Program-made: the position numbers and the translations under genes
The notes under the pieces: model-generated
What the model saw: only the letters and a program-made list of their open reading frames with translations
What the model was told of the DNA's origin: nothing
Database searches by the model: none
Shown here: positions 1-6,638 of the stretch, piece by piece
Position numbering within the stretch: position 1 is the first letter of the stretch
Layout of the letters: every line of letters begins with the position of its first letter
NCBI GenBank assembly: GCA_030149595.1
Contig: JASFBI010000073.1
Span: 1 to 7,774 of the forward strand
Reading direction: 5' to 3'
From: Desulfobacterales bacterium
GTDB taxonomy: Bacteria; Desulfobacterota; Desulfobacteria; Desulfobacterales; DAOWNP01
DNA: 7,774 bases

Positions 1-1501
<1,501 letters not shown>

Positions 1502-1540
1502 AATAAATGTTTTAAAAATCTGATTTAGGGAATCTAAAAA

Positions 1541-1828
1541 ATGGATATGGAAAACAATAGAAGAGTAAAGGTTGTTATATCTGGTAAGGTTCAAGGTGTT
1601 TTTTTTAGAGTAGAAACAAAAAAAGTAGCTGATAGATTTAATGTTTATGGGTGGGTAAAGAATTTAAAAGACAGTACAGTATCAGCTGTTTTTGAAGGTG
1701 AATATGAGAATGTAGACAAGATGCTTAACTGGTGTTTTCAGGGCTCATTGTTGTCTAAGGTTGATAATGTGTCTGTTGGTATAGAACAATATAAAGGAGA
1801 GTTTTTAGATTTTCAAATTTTTTATTAG
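1541..1828 (+). CDS. acyP: Acylphosphatase
   Basis: Small cytosolic enzyme of the acylphosphatase family, which hydrolyses carboxyl-phosphate bonds in acyl phosphates such as acetyl phosphate or 1,3-bisphosphoglycerate; the physiological substrate in bacteria is uncertain. The 95-residue product has the usual length for a single ferredoxin-like alpha/beta domain. The phosphate-binding loop is SGKVQGVFFR (14-23) and the second signature is YGWVKNLKDS (36-45). Arg23 and Asn41, the catalytic pair, fall at the same numbers as in the classical vertebrate enzymes. Gly-Phe of the common VQGVGFR motif is Phe-Phe here, a tolerated change. ATG at 1541 is preceded by AGGG (1527-1530) at 10 nt; the ATG at 1547 is an alternative start two codons in. 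It follows ligA closely and converges with hup. Confidence 0.95.
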   Translation: MDMENNRRVKVVISGKVQGVFFRVETKKVADRFNVYGWVKNLKDSTVSAVFEGEYENVDKMLNWCFQGSLLSKVDNVSVGIEQYKGEFLDFQIFY

Positions 1829-1860
1829 AAGGTTCCGGCGGCTTTATTTTTTTTTAAAGT
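1829..1860 (+). terminator. Possible terminator after acyP (T-tract, weak hairpin)
   Basis: Immediately after the acyP stop there is a GC-rich patch, TTCCGGCGGC (1833-1842), followed by TTTA and nine T (1847-1855). The T-tract in an A/T-rich gap between convergent genes is what one expects at a transcript end. The GC patch folds only weakly (CC/GG around a 3-nt loop), so this is a poor match to a classical intrinsic terminator. Confidence 0.35.
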
Positions 1861-2032
1861 TGTGCAGGATAAAAAAAATATAAAGCAATTAATTTTAATC
1901 AATTCAAAAAAAAGCAAGTCAAGTTTGTGTAATAAAAAAGCAGTGTTATTTTTTAAAATTAATTATTTTATAAACGATTTGATAAGGATTTGAACATAAA
2001 GATTAAAGTAAACTGTTAAGTTTTTATCCCTA

Positions 2033-2073
2033 CAATATAAACCGCCGGATACAAATTAAGCAGGTTTATATTG
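2033..2073 (-). terminator. 11-bp inverted repeat spanning the hup stop codon
   Basis: CAATATAAACC (2033-2043) and GGTTTATATTG (2063-2073) are perfect reverse complements around a 19-nt loop. The stem includes the hup TAA (2066-2068) and its last two codons. On the hup transcript no U-tract follows the stem, so it may be a 3' mRNA-end hairpin or a Rho-assisted stop rather than an intrinsic terminator. In the opposite direction a six-T run (2085-2090) lies 11 nt past the stem. The rest of 1861-2032 shows only AT-rich sequence with no gene that I can support. Confidence 0.4.
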
Positions 2074-2338
2074 CTTCTCGTAAGTTTTTTCCAGGTCTGA
2101 ATTTTACTACATTACATGCTTTGATTTTAATTGGTTCGCCTGTTTGGGGATTACGTCCTTTTCGTGCTTTTCTGCGTATCTTTACAAAAGTACCAAATCC
2201 AACTAAAGTTACTTTCCCGTCTTTTTTCTTTAAAGCTGTTGAAACGTTGTCCATAAAAGAATCAAGAGATGCCGCGGCCGCTGCTTTGGTAATGCCTGCA
2301 TCTTCTGCCATTTGGTTTACAAGTTCTGCCTTTGTCAT
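2066..2338 (-). CDS. hup: HU-family DNA-binding protein
   Basis: Nucleoid-associated protein that binds and bends DNA without strong sequence preference, acting as a homo- or heterodimer. At 90 residues it has exactly the canonical HU length. The N-terminal helical dimerisation part starts MTKAELVNQMAEDAG; the saddle contains GFGTF (47-51); the beta-arm carries basic residues KIRRKARKGRNPQTGEP (53-69) with the intercalating Pro at 64; and the C-terminal signature is FRPGKNLREAI (80-90). Together these match the bacterial HU/IHF signature. The single-copy style sequence looks more like HU than IHF, though the alpha or beta class cannot be decided here. The start ATG (2336-2338) has GAGGT (2345-2349 on the plus numbering) 6 nt upstream. 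It is monocistronic: convergent with acyP, with its own promoter. Confidence 0.97.
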   Translation of the reverse strand: MTKAELVNQMAEDAGITKAAAAASLDSFMDNVSTALKKKDGKVTLVGFGTFVKIRRKARKGRNPQTGEPIKIKACNVVKFRPGKNLREAI

Positions 2339-2391
2339 TGTTATACCTCGTTGTTTAGTTATTATTTAAAGTTAGAAGACCATTAGGTAAG

Positions 2392-2420
2392 AATTTACAG
2401 TACATCATTTGTTATGTCAA
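2392..2420 (-). promoter_or_regulatory. Sigma-70-type promoter of hup
   Basis: On the minus strand, TTGACA (2415-2420) matches the -35 consensus in full, a 17-nt spacer follows, and TAAATT (2392-2397) matches four of six -10 positions. Transcription would begin near 2385, leaving a leader of about 45 nt that contains the GAGGT ribosome-binding site. A perfect -35 with optimal spacing fits a highly expressed nucleoid protein gene. No operator was seen. Confidence 0.75.
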
Positions 2421-2517
2421 TAGAATTAATGGTGTTTTACAGGAAGTTTTATAACTTAATTATTCTAATTTATATCTTTTTTTTAAATATAAGGAAGCCT
2501 TTTGTATTATCAAATGA

Positions 2518-2585
2518 TTTTTATATAAAACTTTGTCCAACAGACCGTAATCATGAGAGTTTCAATTTTCGTTGTGGCAGATAAA
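2518..2585 (+). repeat. Structured repeat unit A (locus 1)
   Basis: This 68-nt unit is nearly the same as unit B at 6443-6511: by hand alignment 63 of 69 columns agree, with five substitutions and one missing T. It has the TTTTTATAT head, a stem AAACTTT (2528-2534) with AGAGTTT (2556-2562) that includes one G-U pair, the loop core TCCAACAGACCGT, and the tail CGTTGTGGCAGATAAA. Orientation is assigned from shared sequence, not known transcription. It lies between the hup promoter and the 3' end of purN. Between 2421 and 2517 I see only AT-rich sequence. Confidence 0.85.
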
Positions 2586-2609
2586 GAATAACCATGCTCC
2601 GGTCATGCC

Positions 2610-2670
2610 GGTTTATATGAAAGAACGCAAAAGTAATACATCTTTTTCATGGTTTGAAAGTGGGCAGATC
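2610..2670 (+). repeat. Structured repeat unit D, divergent (locus 1)
   Basis: Second unit of locus 1, 92 nt downstream of A (head to head) and in the same orientation. Its head GTTTATATGAAAG (2611-2623) is identical over 13 nt to unit C at 6524-6536. ATGAAA pairs with TTTCAT (2645-2650), and the tail has GTGGGCAGAT. The loop is about 6 nt shorter than in the other units and otherwise little conserved, so D is the most diverged copy. The linker between A and D holds a small CCGG-TCATG-CCGG palindrome (2599-2611). Confidence 0.6.
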
Positions 2671-2693
2671 TGGATGAAAAATCCAGATCTGCC
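2663..2693. repeat. Perfect 13-bp hairpin, GGCAGATCTGGAT stem with GAAAA loop
   Basis: GGCAGATCTGGAT (2663-2675) and ATCCAGATCTGCC (2681-2693) are exact reverse complements around the five-base loop GAAAA; a G-T pair can extend it by one. It overlaps the tail of repeat unit D and lies about 70 nt past the 3' end of purN. Neither strand has a T-tract directly after the stem, so it is not a classical intrinsic terminator. It could stop or protect the purN mRNA end. From 2694 to 2761 there is no recognisable gene; a TTTTTATATGAG sequence at 2719-2730 loosely recalls the repeat head. Confidence 0.85.
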
Positions 2694-2761
2694 TCATGGC
2701 CGTTATATGTAATTTGATTTTTTATATGAGAAGAGATTTAATCCTTATACCTCACGGATGT

Positions 2762-3556
2762 TTAACCTGATTGTTGTTTAACTACTGTCCTTGTAATTTG
2801 TTTTCCCAAGCCGGATATATAGCTATAGGTTTCTAATTTTAACTTGTTATTTGCATACAGTTGTATGCATTCGGGAAATAGAGCCCACTCTTTCTCCAGC
2901 CCCTTTCTTTTAATGGAGTCTATTGTGTCATCAGGGGTAATGGAAAATACTTTTTGGCCTATTATGGGTCCTGTGTCTTCACCGAAATCAACAAAATGAA
3001 CAGTGCAGCCGCCAACCTTGCAGCCGTAGTTAAAAGTATCTTCATACCCGCATATTCCAGGAAAAGAAGGCAAAATTGCAGGGTGTATGTTCATTATTTT
3101 TGGAAGTTTACCGGGAGTATTTACTTTTGATATAAAATAGGGAGTAAGTTTATGCATAAATCCGGCTAAAACAAGGAGGTCAAATTGATGTTTGCACATT
3201 TTGTTTAACAGTTCTGCTTCAGCCCGTGCCCGGGACAGTAAGAAAAAATTGATTTTTTCTTTGACACTGTTTTTGGGGAAAAGGTTTTGTGATGCTTTAA
3301 TTTTGTTTAAATCATAGTCGTTGGGAAGTTTAAATTCAGGTGTTTTTTTGCAGTTTTTTATTATTTTTTTATAATCAACAACAAAGTATGGGATATTACT
3401 GTTTTTTGCTTTTAAAAGTCCCGTTGCCTCTTTGTTATCTGAGCCTACAAATACTACTTCTGCATTGATATTTTTTTTATCACATTGATCCATTATTGCC
3501 TGGAGATTACTTCCTGAACCTGAAATAAGAACTCCTACCTTTAACCTGTCAACCAT
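2762..3556 (-). CDS. purN: Phosphoribosylglycinamide formyltransferase (GAR transformylase 1)
   Basis: Transfers a formyl group from 10-formyl-tetrahydrofolate to GAR, the third step of de novo purine synthesis, in the cytosol. Visible hallmarks are the phosphate-binding loop LISGSGSNLQAI (10-21), LAGFM (130-134), NIHPAILPSFPG (156-167) and VHFVDFGEDTGPII (186-199). Asn156, His158 and Asp194 match the catalytic Asn106/His108/Asp144 of the E. coli enzyme. The protein is 264 residues against about 210 in E. coli: an extra Lys/Asn-rich segment of some 35-40 residues lies between the first Rossmann part and LAGFM (about 62-105), and a tail follows residue 243. The ATG has AGGG (3566-3569) about 9 nt upstream. 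It stands alone, divergent from the amidohydrolase gene, with no other purine gene nearby. Confidence 0.93.
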   Translation of the reverse strand: MVDRLKVGVLISGSGSNLQAIMDQCDKKNINAEVVFVGSDNKEATGLLKAKNSNIPYFVVDYKKIIKNCKKTPEFKLPNDYDLNKIKASQNLFPKNSVKEKINFFLLSRARAEAELLNKMCKHQFDLLVLAGFMHKLTPYFISKVNTPGKLPKIMNIHPAILPSFPGICGYEDTFNYGCKVGGCTVHFVDFGEDTGPIIGQKVFSITPDDTIDSIKRKGLEKEWALFPECIQLYANNKLKLETYSYISGLGKQITRTVVKQQSG

Positions 3557-3609
3557 TTTATATATCCCTAAATTTATTGAGAAGTTACTTTAATTCAATT
3601 TAATCTTGT

Positions 3610-3638
3610 GATATATAAAATAAAATTTATTTTTTCAA
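3610..3638 (-). promoter_or_regulatory. Candidate purN promoter
   Basis: On the minus strand TTGAAA (3633-3638, five of six -35 positions) and TATATC (3610-3615, four of six -10 positions) are separated by 17 nt, placing a start near 3603 and a leader of about 45 nt before purN. The surroundings are so AT-rich that chance matches are likely. Confidence 0.35.
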
Positions 3639-3673
3639 ATAAAATGGTATAAAAAACAGTATTTTTTAATTTA

Positions 3674-3679
3674 TATAAT
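3674..3679 (+). promoter_or_regulatory. Consensus -10 hexamer upstream of the amidohydrolase gene
   Basis: TATAAT at 3674-3679 is a perfect -10 match 63 nt before the assigned ATG. The bases where a -35 should be (around 3651-3656) are all A, and there is no extended -10 TGn, so the promoter is only a candidate. A start near 3686 would put the hairpin at 3690-3707 at the very 5' end of the transcript. Confidence 0.3.
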
Positions 3680-3689
3680 GATATGCTCT

Positions 3690-3716
3690 AAAAGCAAGGA
3701 CGCTTTTTGTTTTTTC
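3690..3716 (+). terminator. Terminator-like hairpin in the leader of the amidohydrolase gene
   Basis: AAAAGC (3690-3695) pairs with GCTTTT (3702-3707) around the loop AAGGAC, and a T-rich run (TTGTTTTTT) follows. That is intrinsic-terminator form on the plus strand, yet no plus-strand gene lies upstream of it. It may be an attenuator, or the stem may be coding sequence, because the amidohydrolase frame is open across it (from 3682). Confidence 0.4.
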
Positions 3717-3741
3717 AAATGTAAAATATTATGGTAATTTT

Positions 3742-4950
3742 ATGATAATAAAAAGAAAAATACCGCTTCTGTATGATCATCATAACCACTCTTTTATGTA
3801 TGCTGCTTTGTCTGGGTGTTTGTCTGTTGAGGGTGTTACTGATAAAGCTTGTGCAATGAAAATAATTATGGGCGGTAATGAAAAAATAAATATTATTTTT
3901 GGGTGGAATAATAGTAATTATATATTTAATGTAAATGATTTTGAAAAAATGCCGCCATCTCTTATCTGTAGTGCCTCTTTTCACACTATTGTGATTAATT
4001 CATCAGCAAAAGAGTTGTTAAAGGATCAACATGAGGAAATTATAACATGCATGGAAGACAGTGTGTGGATTGAAAAAAATCTTCAAAAAGTTATAAATTT
4101 TGTGGCTTCTTTAAAATCATGTAGTACTGAGCAATTAAAGCAAAGTAATTTTTTTCTTGCAAACTTAGGGGTGTGGAAAACAGAAGATCTTCTTTTAACT
4201 AATGAATATGTTATTTCACATTTTGAAAAAATTAATCAAATTGACCGTATTAAATTCTGGGCGGATTTGGATACCTATATCTCTTTGAGCCGTAAAAATC
4301 AAGAAAAAATTTATGGAATAAAAATAATAGCTGATGGTTCATTGGGCTGCATGTCAGCAAAATTACAAAAGCCTTATTTAAATGGTGAAAATGGTTTTTT
4401 ACTCTATAAGGATCAAGAGCTTTATCTGTTATTTGAAAAAATATATAAAATTGGTAAGCCTGTTGCTGTTCATGCTATAGGAGATGCTGCCACAGATCAG
4501 ATTTTGAAGGTATTGAAAAAATTTAAGCAAAATTTTTCAAGGATACCTGAATTTAGAGTAGAACATTGTCAGTTTATATCAAAAGAAAATGCTGTTCTGT
4601 TAAAAGAGCTTGGCGTATCTTTATGCATGCAGCCAAACTTTTCCATTGATTCATTTATATATACTGATCGTTTATCAAAAGAGTACTTATCACAAAATAA
4701 TAATTTTCGTATGCTTATTGATGAAGCAGGTTTTGTCCCTGGGGATGATCTGTTGTTTGGTTCAGATGCTATGCCTCCAGGTGTAAATCCTGCTCTTGAA
4801 TGTGCTCTGTTCCCTTCTTATTTGTCACAGGTATTAACAATAGATGAGTTTGTGGCAGGTTATTGTGTAAAAGATTATAATAACGGTCATATAGATGTTA
4901 TAGTTGATACAGAAAAGAGAACAGTATTTACAGATGTTAAACTTATCTAA
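3742..4950 (+). CDS. YtcJ-like amidohydrolase (Amidohydro_3 type), short at the N-terminus
   Basis: Predicted metal-dependent hydrolase of the amidohydrolase superfamily; the substrate cannot be told from sequence. Family marks in order are DHHNH (12-16, metal ligands His14 and His16), SFHTIVINSSAKEL (79-92), GIKIIADGSLG (192-202, Lys194 near the metal), VAVHAIGDAATDQIL (241-255, His244), RVEHCQF (272-278, His275), CMQPNF (295-300) and LFGSDAMPPG (338-347, Asp342). The product is 402 residues; full YtcJ-like proteins run to about 520-550. Here the metal motif starts at residue 12, so most of the N-terminal beta-sandwich part is missing, and the C-terminal part is short. The ATG at 3742 has no clear Shine-Dalgarno. 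The frame is open back to 3682 and reads plausibly, but holds no ATG, GTG or TTG. mpl follows 21 bases later in the same frame. Confidence 0.82.
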   Translation: MIIKRKIPLLYDHHNHSFMYAALSGCLSVEGVTDKACAMKIIMGGNEKINIIFGWNNSNYIFNVNDFEKMPPSLICSASFHTIVINSSAKELLKDQHEEIITCMEDSVWIEKNLQKVINFVASLKSCSTEQLKQSNFFLANLGVWKTEDLLLTNEYVISHFEKINQIDRIKFWADLDTYISLSRKNQEKIYGIKIIADGSLGCMSAKLQKPYLNGENGFLLYKDQELYLLFEKIYKIGKPVAVHAIGDAATDQILKVLKKFKQNFSRIPEFRVEHCQFISKENAVLLKELGVSLCMQPNFSIDSFIYTDRLSKEYLSQNNNFRMLIDEAGFVPGDDLLFGSDAMPPGVNPALECALFPSYLSQVLTIDEFVAGYCVKDYNNGHIDVIVDTEKRTVFTDVKLI

Positions 4951-4971
4951 AATAAAACTAAAGTTATTTCA

Positions 4972-6384
4972 TTGAAAAAAATAAGTTCAGGAAAAACAAA
5001 AAAAATTCATTTTATTGCTGTTTGTGGTTCTGGAATGGGTGCTTTGGCCTGCATGTTGAAAGACATGGGGTTTGAAATTACAGGTTCTGATGCAAAAATT
5101 TATCCACCAATGAGTGATTTTCTGCAAAGTAAAAAAGTTATAATAAATAATGGATTTAAAAGGGAGCATCTATCACATTTGCCTGATCTTGTAGTTATTG
5201 GAAATGCAGTAAGCAGGGATAATCCTGAGGTTCTAACAGTAAAAGAGATGGGACTTGATTTTTGTTCCATGCCTGAGGCGTTAAACAGGTTTGCAGCATT
5301 TGATAAAAAAGCAGTTGTGGTTACAGGAACCCACGGGAAAACTACAACATCATCTCTTATGGCATGGGTACTGTATACAGCATGGGCAGATCCCTCTTTT
5401 ATGATTGGTGGAATAGTAAAAGATTTTTCTGCTAATTATCGTTTGGGCTCTGGAGAACATATAGTTATAGAAGGTGATGAATATGATACAGCTTTTTTTG
5501 ATAAAGGGCCTAAATTTTTTCATTATCTGCCCCATATTGCCATTTTAACAGGTATAGAGTTTGATCATGCTGATATCTTTCGAGATATTGATCATGTAAA
5601 AAGTGTTTTTAAAAAATTTGTTTCAAATATTAACAAGAGCAGTTCTCTTATAGCCTATGATAAAAGTGATAATATAGATGAAATATTATCAGCAGCTGCA
5701 TGCAGGGTTTTACGGTATGGACTAAAAAAAGAGTCTTTTTGGAGGATTGATAATATCTGTATTGAACCTCCATATACAATTTTTGAAATTTATAGGGGAG
5801 GGGATTTTTTTTTAAAAGTCAAAACAAGATTAAAAGGGGAGTATAATCTGTTAAATGCTCTTTCTGTTGTGGCAGTAGCAGACGAGCTTAAAATTTTACC
5901 TAAAAAGATAAAGCAGGGGCTTGAAACTTTTTCAGGAATTTTAAGGCGGCAGGATATTGTAGGTAAAAAAAACGGTATAACAGTTATGGATGATTTTGCC
6001 CATCACCCCACAGCTGTATATGAAACCCTGCGGGGCATAAAGCCGTTTGTAGAAAATGGACGTTTGATAGCGGTTTTTGAGCCGCGAACAAACTCCAGCA
6101 TGCGTAATGTGTTTCAAAATGTATATCCCAGATCCTTTGAATTTGCAGATGTAGTATGTATACGGACACCGAAATTTATTGATAAAATTCCTGAAAATGA
6201 GAGGTTTTCTTCAAAAAAACTTGTTTCTGATCTATTAGATGCAGGTTGTGATGCACACTATTTTAAAGATACAGACTCTATCATTAATTTTCTTAAAAAA
6301 ATTGCTGTCAAAGGGGATCTTATATTAGTTATGTCCAATGGTGGATTTGATAATATCCATATAAGACTGTTAGATGTGTTGTAA
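4972..6384 (+). CDS. mpl: UDP-N-acetylmuramate:L-alanyl-gamma-D-glutamyl-meso-diaminopimelate ligase (Mpl)
   Basis: Murein-recycling ligase of the Mur family: attaches the recovered tripeptide L-Ala-D-Glu-meso-DAP to UDP-MurNAc in the cytosol with ATP. The 470 residues fit Mpl (E. coli 457). Seen in order: CGSGMGALACML (18-29), GSDAKIYPPMS (38-48, the Mpl-type YPPMS rather than the MurC form), ATP loop TGTHGKTTT (118-126), EGDEYDTAFFDK (167-178), EFDHADIF (196-203), DDFAHHPTA (340-348), EPRTNS (370-375) and LVMSNGGFDNIH (452-463). The EYDxAFFDK and SNGGF motifs separate it from MurC. The start is TTG at 4972: the first in-frame ATG is at 5035, already inside the nucleotide-fold glycine motif. 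Only a weak TAAAG (4959-4963) precedes it. The upstream in-frame stop is that of the amidohydrolase, so translational coupling is likely. Confidence 0.95.
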   Translation: MKKISSGKTKKIHFIAVCGSGMGALACMLKDMGFEITGSDAKIYPPMSDFLQSKKVIINNGFKREHLSHLPDLVVIGNAVSRDNPEVLTVKEMGLDFCSMPEALNRFAAFDKKAVVVTGTHGKTTTSSLMAWVLYTAWADPSFMIGGIVKDFSANYRLGSGEHIVIEGDEYDTAFFDKGPKFFHYLPHIAILTGIEFDHADIFRDIDHVKSVFKKFVSNINKSSSLIAYDKSDNIDEILSAAACRVLRYGLKKESFWRIDNICIEPPYTIFEIYRGGDFFLKVKTRLKGEYNLLNALSVVAVADELKILPKKIKQGLETFSGILRRQDIVGKKNGITVMDDFAHHPTAVYETLRGIKPFVENGRLIAVFEPRTNSSMRNVFQNVYPRSFEFADVVCIRTPKFIDKIPENERFSSKKLVSDLLDAGCDAHYFKDTDSIINFLKKIAVKGDLILVMSNGGFDNIHIRLLDVL

Positions 6385-6442
6385 ATGTTTCAGGGTATTT
6401 GTATTTACTGAACCACTATGAATGGTTGCTGGTGATTTGCAG

Positions 6443-6511
6443 TTTTTATATGAAACTCTCTCCAACAGACCGTCATCATTGAGAGTTTTAATTTTCGTTG
6501 TGGCAGATAAA
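6443..6511 (+). repeat. Structured repeat unit B (locus 2)
   Basis: Best-formed copy of the repeat, 59 nt after mpl. AAACTCTC (6453-6460) pairs perfectly with GAGAGTTT (6481-6488) around a 20-nt loop that contains CCAACAGACCGTCATCAT, after the head TTTTTATATG. The tail CGTTGTGGCAGATAAA is identical to that of unit A. An ATG in the head opens a ten-codon frame ending CAT CAT TGA, which I do not regard as a gene. Transcription from mpl towards coaBC would carry this strand. Confidence 0.85.
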
Positions 6512-6518
6512 TCTGCCA
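6501..6518. repeat. 7-bp palindromic hairpin TGGCAGA-TAAA-TCTGCCA
   Basis: TGGCAGA (6501-6507) and TCTGCCA (6512-6518) are exact reverse complements around TAAA. It spans the tail of unit B and the linker to unit C. The GGCAGAT/ATCTGCC arms are the same as the outer part of the 13-bp hairpin at 2663-2693 in the other repeat locus. No T-tract follows, so it is not a typical terminator. Confidence 0.8.
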
Positions 6519-6522
6519 TGTA

Positions 6523-6590
6523 TGTTTATATGAAAGTCTACCCAAGTGACTATAATCATTGAGCTTTCATGACTTGTTGTGGGCGTTAGT
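6523..6590 (+). repeat. Structured repeat unit C (locus 2)
   Basis: Second unit of locus 2, 80 nt after B in direct orientation. ATGAAAG (6530-6536) pairs perfectly with CTTTCAT (6564-6570). AATCATTGAG in the 3' half of the loop matches units A and B closely, and the tail is TTGTTGTGGGCG. Roughly two thirds of the positions agree with B, counted by hand. At one stem position B has C-G and C has G-C. The unit ends about 50 nt before the lipoprotein start. Confidence 0.75.
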
Positions 6591-6638
6591 TGGTGTGAAC
6601 AATTAAGATGTTTTTTTGCTGTTACAGGAGATATGTAT

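Noticed and set aside
2121..2369. Plus-strand open frame opposite hup
   Set aside because: It is the antisense shadow of a clear HU gene, with no family features or ribosome-binding site of its own.
2518..2670. CRISPR array as an explanation for the repeats
   Set aside because: Only two diverged units per locus, units longer than usual repeats, unequal internal linkers and no cas genes.
2617..2712. 31-codon plus-strand frame starting in the head of unit D
   Set aside because: No ribosome-binding site; most of it is the perfect hairpin and repeat tail; not matched in unit C, which stops after ten codons.
2719..2760. Possible fifth repeat unit (TTTTTATATGAG with TGAG/CTCA around a 20-nt loop)
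   Set aside because: Only the AT-rich head and a 4-bp stem agree; too little to separate it from chance.
6422..6562. 46-codon plus-strand frame from ATG at 6422 across units B and C
   Set aside because: No ribosome-binding site, and the same frame in unit A meets a stop after eight codons, so it is not conserved with the repeat.
6560..6600. GGGCGTTAGTT near unit C resembles the 3' core of an integron attC site
   Set aside because: The expected complementary RYYYAAC core is not found at the other end, GTTAGTT breaks GTTRRRY, and no cassette or integrase is nearby.
6579..6638. Upstream GTG start for the lipoprotein gene
   Set aside because: It would put 20 residues before the signal peptide and overlap the repeat; the ATG at 6639 has an AGGAG at ideal distance.
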